Position numbers and translations under genes: made by a program. The notes beneath the pieces are model-generated. The model ran no database searches and was not told the DNA's origin. It worked only from the letters and a program-made list of their open reading frames with translations. Shown in pieces: positions 57,203-64,000 of a stretch of 64,000 bases of DNA (the stretch's first letter is position 1; each line of letters starts with the position of its first letter). The DNA is from Ampelocalamus luodianensis (lineage: Eukaryota; Streptophyta; Magnoliopsida; Poales; Poaceae): contig JAYEVH010000509.1 of assembly GCA_036346255.1 (NCBI GenBank), positions 124,001-188,000 of the forward strand, in the 5' to 3' direction.

Positions 57203-57681
57203 AAAGTCGGCCCATGTGATGGATTGAGCATCATTATGGGCGATGCAGTAATTATTCTACCATTCCGATGCGGGACCGTTTAGTTGGTGAGAGGCAAACA
57301 GAACCCTCTCACGATCAGAGCACTGAGTGATGTCCAGCTTCTTCCCGATGGCCCGAAGCCAGTCATCGGCGTCCATTGGTTCGGTACTGCTGAGAAAGTC
57401 GGCGGACGCATCTTCATGAACTCGAACATGGTTAACCTCTGGTTGTGCTGGGGTGGAGCTGGAGCTGCTGCTGCTGCGGTAGCGGCTTGAGCATTCTGAA
57501 CATTCTGCAGTGATTGGGCAAGAAGGTCAATCAGATGGGTATGATTCGCCATCATCTGGCGCCAGTCGGGTCCTTCTGCCGACGGTGGTGGTGGCTGCGG
57601 GACGTGATTGTCCTGGTAATCCGCCTGATCGTTTCCTTGGCCGCTGATGCTGCCGCTGCCGTTCCTGCGGGTGTTCACCAT
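57203..57681 (-). pseudogene. Gag N-terminal part, frameshifted
   Basis: It starts 'MVNTRRNGSGS' with a Pro/Ala-rich region (residues 30-80) and 'MFEFMKMRPPTFSAVPN'. A one-base deletion near 57370 shifts the frame after this, and the ORF ends at 57280. In the original frame the Gag core continues ('ERVLFASHQLNGPASEW') to a TAG at 57257-57259 where a Trp is expected, then joins the next ORF. Confidence 0.85.
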
Positions 57682-57892
57682 CTGCTAGATCCTCCAAGGA
57701 TTTAGAAAAGATGGCAAGGAATTCTAAGGGGGAATAAATCTAAAATAGCCCAAGAACCAATAAACACACAACAAAGAACCAGTTTTTCAAAATAGTTCTT
57801 TTATTCATTTATTTTATTAATTGATTATGGCTATCACAGGGGTAATTGATAGCTCATAATTCGCATCTAAAATTTGAACTAAAGGAAAGCAT

Positions 57893-58534
57893 CTATGGGG
57901 TACTAGGGGTGTAGTCTATCTCATTAGAGCTAGCCTCGCCCGCCTTGTAGTTAGCTACTGCCGACTCCTTCACCTTGCTTGTGTATTCCAAGCTATCCTG
58001 GACGGTGCGCAAGTCCTCCAAGGTGTCCCCGTAGGCATAGTCCAGTGCCTTCGTCAAGTCCACTGGTGCGCGGCACCGGGAATCCTCTTCTTTGACAAAG
58101 GCGGAAGGTCCGCCGAGTGCAGTTGGAAGATGCATCGGGTAATAGTGAAACCCAGTGCCGACAAGGTAGCGGTCGTAGATGTGGCGAAGACGACGGACTG
58201 CCTCTCTTGCTGCATCCTGAATGCTATCGGCGAAGGTGTCGCGTCTGATCGGAGCGTGGAAGGTGTGGAAGACTGTGTTCGGCGACAGATCGGAGTAAAT
58301 CAGCACTTCTACCCTCCAGAGCCGTCGTTCTCCCACCTTGTACCGATAGCCATGGAATGTTGGCCTCTTCTTGTACTCCAAGTGTTGCATCATCTCCCAG
58401 AGAAGCTCGGCCCAGTGTCCAGCAAGAACTCTGTGAGAGATCCGGTATCTCGGCCATCTACAATTTTTGAGAAAGAGATGAGTCAGTAACCATTTTAAAG
58501 AGAAGGGTTGAGAGAGGACTCTGGATAGACTCAA
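57893..58534 (-). CDS. Extra ORF between primer-binding site and gag ('orf0' type)
   Basis: The 213-codon ORF is intact, unlike gag-pol. It lies 84 bases after the primer-binding site and about 210 bases before gag, in the same direction. Visible motifs are 'HRVLAGHWAELLWEMMQHL' (about 34-52), 'GYRYKVGERRLWRVEVLIY', 'FHTFHAPIRRDTFADS' and 'DAAREAVRRLRHIYDRY', followed by an acidic C-terminus. There is no signal peptide or membrane segment and no known catalytic motif. From memory, rice RIRE3/RIRE8 elements carry an extra ORF called orf0 at this place; I cannot verify homology. Function unknown. Confidence 0.7.
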   Translation of the reverse strand: MSLSRVLSQPFSLKWLLTHLFLKNCRWPRYRISHRVLAGHWAELLWEMMQHLEYKKRPTFHGYRYKVGERRLWRVEVLIYSDLSPNTVFHTFHAPIRRDTFADSIQDAAREAVRRLRHIYDRYLVGTGFHYYPMHLPTALGGPSAFVKEEDSRCRAPVDLTKALDYAYGDTLEDLRTVQDSLEYTSKVKESAVANYKAGEASSNEIDYTPSTP

Positions 58535-58601
58535 AATAGTTTTAGTTTTTTTAAAAATAGATCCTTAGGGAAATTGTGGGGCCACAACCTACAGTCGATA
58601 T

Positions 58602-58614
58602 GGCTCTGATACCA
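58602..58614 (-). other. Primer-binding site, initiator Met tRNA
   Basis: TGGTATCAGAGCC on the minus strand matches the complement of the plant initiator methionine tRNA 3' end. It begins four bases inside the 5' LTR end (58619) and primes minus-strand synthesis. Confidence 0.93.
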
Positions 58615-58618
58615 ATTT

Positions 58619-61600
58619 TGTCGAACCCGAGAGCGAAGGATCCTGAATTCTCTGTGTTTATACACTAGTCCAGGATTTCTAGTGTACACAGTCAAACAAA
58701 AGTGATAATAAAATCATATCACGCACTTTATTAATAATAATTCAGAGTTTATTACAAGAAGGGCTTGAGGCCAAATGGAAAAGAAATAACACAGCGGAAG
58801 GCAAAATAGTAGTAGACCACACGACTTGCCACAGGCAATTGTCTGGGGGTGTAGCCTAGTCGTCAAGATCCTCACCGTCCTGATAGAGGTCTTCTCCTGA
58901 ATAAAGATTATTCAGCAAGAGTAAGCACAACTACCGTGCTTGCAAGTTACACCCAATATTGACAGTTTATGCATGCATAAGGTAAATAAAGGATAATGGT
59001 AGGGTTATTTTGCATATACAACATTTTCAGGTTAAATAGCAATAATAATTTCTAAGGCCAGTTTTTATACCATAACTAAAATCAGTGTTTTAAATGACAA
59101 TTAATAATGGATAACCTCCATTGAATGAATGGTGAAGGATACCCTCCTAACACTTGGCTAACCGCCCAATTTTTACCATAGGATTCTCCATCATAAAATC
59201 ATCTGGTGAAATCATTTTATAAACCAAAAACAAGTCTAACTTAGAGTGGCTTTGCTAGCATGTCCATGACCGCGGACGCGGCTATTCGAATAGTTTCTAC
59301 TCTGCAGAGTTTGTACAGCTTTACCCACACGAGATAATTTGCTTTTAATATCGGCTAAAGCACGCTTCCGAAGGCGTGTGACTAAGCAATTATCATGGGG
59401 CCGTTACAATGCAATGCCTTAATGTATTTATGCCCGCTAAGGTTTCGCTCTCATTAGACTAACCATCCTCCGGAAGCCCCCTCTTGCGTCAGGTGGAACT
59501 AATGTCTAACCGACGCCCACACATACAACATGGCACAAATATCACTAAGACGCCACAAATTATTTAGCCAAATCTGTCCCATTCCAGACATGTAGTGGTA
59601 CGGTAAGGCGTAGCAAAATACACTCAAAGACCGGTCCTTAACTGACTTGGGCGTCTTTCCATTACAACCCTGGGCCTTAATCCTAACCAGATTAGGCCCG
59701 TGCATGAACCTACACCCACTATCCATCCATCTCGCCCAAATCCAAACCTATTTTATTTTATGTAGAGTAAAATCCTCTTTATAAACCTTTTGTGGTAAGA
59801 CAATACCATCAAAATCAAATTTGAATCAACTTTGTAAAAGATTTGGCTAAAACCCTCCCAAAATTCATGATTGTGATCTAAGCATGGCTAAGCACATGAT
59901 TAGTTTTAATAGCATTTTACCTAAAGGTGACAAGGCATTCATATTCAAAAATTAAATTGGCCATACAATGATAGTTGGATTAACTACATACAAAAACAGG
60001 ACATCCAAATATTTATATAAACATATGCATGCAATTATACTTTGAAAACAGAAATTAAATACCTTAAAATACTGGGAACAATACGATCAATAGTGTAACT
60101 TGCCTTCATTGAAGTCTTGAAACTCTAAATCGTCAGAAGGATCTAACTCACCGGAGTCGTCAAGGTCTATACGCGAAAATACGACAAATTAACTTCAAAT
60201 TCAAATAAATTAAAAAAACTCAGCTCAAAATAACTCCAAATTGAGATATTTTGGTTTAGATAGCTAGATTATGATTTTAGACAAATTTTGCAACTTGAAC
60301 CACCCAATTTGGAGCTCAGATGCAAAAGATATGAATTTTTGAAGTTTAAACCTAAATCTGAAATTTAATTGAATTTTCCGAATTAATTTTCTACTGGAAA
60401 ATCTATTTATTGCGCAATGCTGACGCCAACGAGCAATTTCCAAAAATGTTAAGGAATTAAAATGATTCCTGACATGTGGGCCCCACGGGTCATAGACACG
60501 GTCTATGTGGACCAGGCCCACGACCTTTTGGCTCGGGAGGAAGGTGCTGACACGGCGCCACGCGAACAGATTTGGCGACGTGGCGCCCACGCGGCGGTGA
60601 GGTGGCGCCACGGTGGCGTGTGCGTGGTCGGCCACGTAGGCCCGATGCCGGTGGTGCTCCGGTGAGCGGTCTCGCCGGCGTTCTACGCCGTGGCGAGCTA
60701 AATGGATGTGCGCATATTGGAGAGGAGACAATTGCGAACTCGTGGGTTACCAAATCAATGACGGAGCGTGGCCGGATGGTCGTCGGCGATGAGGATTGGC
60801 GGCGATGAGCTTCGGTTGTCGACGAAGTCGATGCTGCGAGGCTCCTCCAGCGAAGTGGATGGTTGCACTAGCTTCACGACGACGTGGTGATGAAGTTGGT
60901 ACCGACGGCAGGGGCAGAGGAGCTCCGTGTGGCGCGATCGTCGTTGAAGCTTTCGATCGCCGCGAAAAGCTTCGATCTAGGGCGCTAAGAGCGAGGAGGG
61001 AGATGGTGGTTGGCGGCGTTGAGATGCGGTGAGGGAGGCGGTCCTGGTGCCCCCTTTTATAGGGCGAGAGCGTGGCCGGAGCTTCGTAGGGCGCAAGAAG
61101 GTCCGTGCGGGGACAGCGGCGAGACTTGGGGGTTTTAGGGCGCCGGGATGGAAAGTGAAGGCCGTGTCGGAGGCGGATGGAATCAAGGGTTTGAATGCGA
61201 GCGAAATCACGGAAATTAGATCAGGATTTCGCCGAGTATGGAAGGTTTTCGAAACCTTTCCATGGAGGACAGCGCGGTGAGAATGGAAAGTCGCGAGGAA
61301 GAAGATGGAAAGGAAGACGACGACGCTGGGCCATCCGATGTTGATCCAACGGTGGACAATGCGGCGTGAACCGGTAAGTGTGCATTGGGCGCAGCCGTTG
61401 GATCTTAATCTAACGGTCGCAATAGACCGAGGCAGTGTGGTGATTAGTAAAGTCCCTGGTGCACGTGGGCCGTTAGATCTAGATCGGACGGTGCAAAATC
61501 AAAGGGGTGTTCGGTCGTCCGAATGTCACATTGGATGCTGGCCGTTGGATTTTGATCCAACGGCTGATGAATGTTGGTGCGCGGCGAGAAGGAGAGAGAG

Positions 61601-61994
61601 GTCGACATGGGCCCATTGTTAGTGAGAGAGAGGAGAGGTGGTGCTGGTCATGGTGGCGCGCGCGCTGTGTGGAAAAGGACCGGCGGGAGTAGGTTTCGGC
61701 CCAAACGCTGTTGGAGGATTTTCTTTTGATTTCTTAATTAATTTAATTCTGGTAATTCAATTAGGCTTTAGAATATAGCAAATTAAGTCCAAAATTTTTG
61801 AGAAAATTCACAGAAATTCTCTAGAGCATTTGGGACTTAAATAAAATATTTCCAGCTATTATTTGGTAGTAGATTTTGCAAATAAAATTGTTTATCTTTA
61901 ATTTGATTAAGTAAAAGCTTTTGAAAATTCCAGAAAAATCAACAAAAATAATTAAACTTTATTTTGAACTGAAATTTGAAATTTGGGCTGTTAC
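58619..61994 (-). mobile_element. 5' LTR of the chromovirus
   Basis: Low end TGTCGAACCC (58619), high end GGGCTGTTAC (61994). The terminal base expected at 61995 is T instead of A. It shares all landmarks with the 3' LTR, including the TATA box and four palindromic blocks (61320-61570). Small differences, such as changes near 60930 and 61590-61690, show independent ageing. Confidence 0.92.
61054..61061 (-). promoter_or_regulatory. TATA box of the 5' LTR promoter
   Basis: TATAAAAG on the minus strand, within CTATAAAAGGGGG, sits in the middle of the 5' LTR, the expected place of the element's promoter. The 3' LTR has the same box at 52211-52218. Confidence 0.65.
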
Positions 61995-64000
61995 TGTAAC
62001 ATCCCAAATTTCGGGCTTGTGTTTCAAATGTAAGAAAATGAGTAAAAATTAAAACTTTTTCTTACATCATGTATTTCCTTTGTGTACTGAACAAGTATTG
62101 TACAAAGGTTATGGAAATACAAGTCACAAGTCTTTAGATCCAATCTTGTTCCTTCAAAACATTCTTGTCAAATGTTGTGATCATCCTCTGGAAATATTTT
62201 TCCTAAGTCCTTGGGATGATATGTGACCCCTCTGAAAAATTTCACAATTTTTAGAAATTGTTTGAATATTTTTAGAGCGATCAAACTGTTTGACTCTTAG
62301 TCAAACATCAAAACAGAGCCTTGCAGAATTTTTGGAGATTTATTCACAGTATAAAAACCTCTGAAAATTTTACACAAGGTTGATATTTGAGTTAGCAAGC
62401 TCCTGTAAAATTTCATAATTTTGGAGTTAATTTGCTACCTCAAATAAATCTTTCAAAGTCTCTTTTAATTCAAAGTCAAGCTGGTTTTCTTGTTACTCGG
62501 GTTCGAGTCGGACTGGGCTCGAGCCATTTGATTCGGTCCACCAACTAAGCGCACCGAGCCACTCTTTAAAACGCGCAATCGATCTCGACCGTTGGATCGA
62601 AATCGCACGGCCGTAGCGTGTGTCATTTCGGACCTTCCGGTTGCAAGTCCGAATGTCAACCGTTAGATCTCCATCCAACCGTTGAGATGTGCGAAACATT
62701 CGGACCCTCGGTTGCATTTTGAACTGAGCCGTTGGATTAAGATCCAGCGCTCGCGCACTCGTTGTAAATAAGAGTTTGCGACGTGGAGCAATGAGCCGTT
62801 CGTTTCTAATCGTAGGGCTGCAACCTCCCGTTGTGTTTTAAAGCGTGGCGTGGCACTATCTCACCGTTAGTGTCTCATCCAGCGGTTGAGAATCGCCCGA
62901 GCTTTTTGCGCTGGTCATCTTCAACCTCCGCCGTGCAGCGATTGCAAGGCATGGGGTGTCGTTTCATGCTTCCTACGGCGCCCTAGTCAACGGTGGAGGT
63001 CGTGGGAGACATGATCGCCATGCCATGCCCTATTTCACCGCCTATCATCTTTTCCTTGTCGCACCGTGCGTGGTGCTTTGTGTTTTGCCGCCCGAGAGAG
63101 GAGTGGTGCAAACCCTAACCCTTTCATGGCCTTATAAGCACCCAAATGCCTTCCTGGAGTTTCTTTAGACCACCACCAAGCCTCACTCACAGCATTGGAG
63201 CTTAATACCTCAAAAATGGCAAATCGCCATTGTTGACCCATGGAGCTCCATCAGTGTTCTTGGTGTTCCAGTGGTCCTCCTTCATGTTCTTCGCCCTAAC
63301 CTTATCCCTTTATTATCTTGGACATTTCCCCTCACTTAATTTTGGATTTGATTCTCAGGAATTGTCCAATTTGGGGTTTGTTCAAATTTGGCCGAAAAGT
63401 GAGTATCGTCTTCCTCAGCTCCGGTGAGTGCACCACTTCCTCATCTCTTGCTCTTATAGCTTCTGTGGATCATAATGAAGCTATATTGATGCTAGTATCA
63501 CTCATGTGGCTCAGGTGTCATTTTGGGTTTCTCCTCGAGTCCCGTGAGCTTCCACCGTGGTCAAACTTCTAAAGCCATCTTTGAAGCTTCTCGTCTTAAG
63601 GTAGCTTCTTATTAGTCCTTAGAAGCTATGGCACCGCACCTAGGCTTGCAAAGTGGAGCTCATCGCGATTTTCATGTTTAGCGAGAAGCTCCCATTTTCG
63701 TTTTCGGCTGGCCGGCGTTCTAGTCCTCGCCTTGGCGGCGAATGCTACCATTAGGTTCGTCCGCTATTGCGAATCCATTTTGGGTCTTGTTCACGCGCGC
63801 GGCGGTGTCGCCGGCGATTAGCGTCAAAGACGATCGGGACTTTGCGCACGAGCTCCGTTTTCGTCGACTCATTAGGACACATTAATTACCAATCATTAGT
63901 TATTAATTGTGTCTTAATCATTATTATTGAGCCAGCGACCGGTGGGCCCAATATCCTTAAATCAATCTACGGTTCACTCCGCACCGTTCGACATCATTAA
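61995..64000 (+). mobile_element. Start of another gypsy-type LTR, runs off the window
   Basis: It begins TGTAACATCCCAAATTTCGG, the start of chromovirus LTRs in this region. An AT-rich part (to about 62460) is followed by palindromic blocks of CCGTTGGATC type (62578, 62657, 62727), then GC-rich sequence. The layout matches 1-3787 in reverse. Its 3' end is beyond the window. ORFs at 62956-63572 lack domains. Confidence 0.65.

Larger units (their letters stand above)
49770..61994 (-). mobile_element. Nearly complete Ty3/gypsy chromovirus (Tekay/Del type)
   Basis: Two LTRs of about 3.4 kb (49770-53164 and 58619-61994) frame a 5454-bp internal region on the minus strand. Order from the 5' end is LTR, primer-binding site, extra ORF, gag, protease, reverse transcriptase, RNase H, integrase, chromodomain, polypurine tract, LTR. 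This is the chromovirus order. The LTRs look mostly identical by eye. Coding regions carry nine stops and two frameshifts. The left flank (TCGTA) and right flank do not match, and the right flank is the start of another LTR. Confidence 0.93.

Noticed and set aside
1..64000. CRISPR arrays, tRNA, rRNA or bacterial-type operons
   Set aside because: None seen. The tandem repeats present lack spacers, and the gene structure is plant nuclear.

Overview
This window is nuclear DNA from a flowering plant, almost certainly a grass (Poaceae). Oryza or a close relative is my best guess, based on the style of the transposon families and not on any search. It is mostly transposable elements nested in one another. 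The one well-supported host gene has eight exons joined by GT-AG introns. I see no bacterial features, rRNA, tRNA or CRISPR arrays.

Layout. 1-8326: fragments of chromovirus-type Ty3/gypsy long terminal repeats (LTRs), several cut by one another, including a 5' LTR part and a 3' LTR part of one family lying back to back (4044-6214 and 6215-7145). 8327-18480: a non-coding gypsy-like element on the minus strand, with polypurine tract near 8330 and primer-binding site near 15510. A 3.1-kb solo LTR (9576-14257, duplication ATATA) sits in it, and that LTR carries a 1.5-kb copia solo LTR (11591-13132). Its 5' LTR is split by another solo LTR (15571-18025, duplication ACCAG). 18481-23372: the degenerate 3' end of a plus-strand chromovirus with its LTR.

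24196-29167 (minus): EMC10, subunit 10 of the ER membrane protein complex, 295 codons plus stop in eight exons, intact. Introns hold a 0.78-kb transposon-like insertion, a G18 run and a perfect 40-bp tandem duplication. 29168-34743: intergenic DNA with a perfect 26-bp hairpin, a truncated copia element with LTR and primer-binding site, and two SIRE-like LTR pieces.

34752-45400: two CACTA-type DNA transposons of one family in opposite orientation. The first (34752-37698) holds a solo copia LTR with exact duplication TGTAC. The second (40516-44988, duplication TTG) sits inside a non-coding LTR element and carries a broken copy of an F-box gene, about ten copies of a 124-bp tandem repeat and a 565-bp foldback. 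A small cysteine-rich ORF with an N-myristoylation motif follows (45763-45972, minus). 46600-49769: fragments of LTRs, CACTA ends and a 33-bp minisatellite.

49770-61994 (minus): a nearly complete chromovirus (Tekay/Del type) with 3.4-kb LTRs, initiator-Met primer-binding site, polypurine tract, an intact extra 213-codon ORF ahead of gag, and a gag-pol with nine premature stops and two frameshifts. It abuts the start of another LTR that runs off the window end (61995-64000).

There is no operon-like cooperation between genes. EMC10 would act in membrane-protein insertion at the ER; nearly everything else is mobile-element sequence at different stages of decay.
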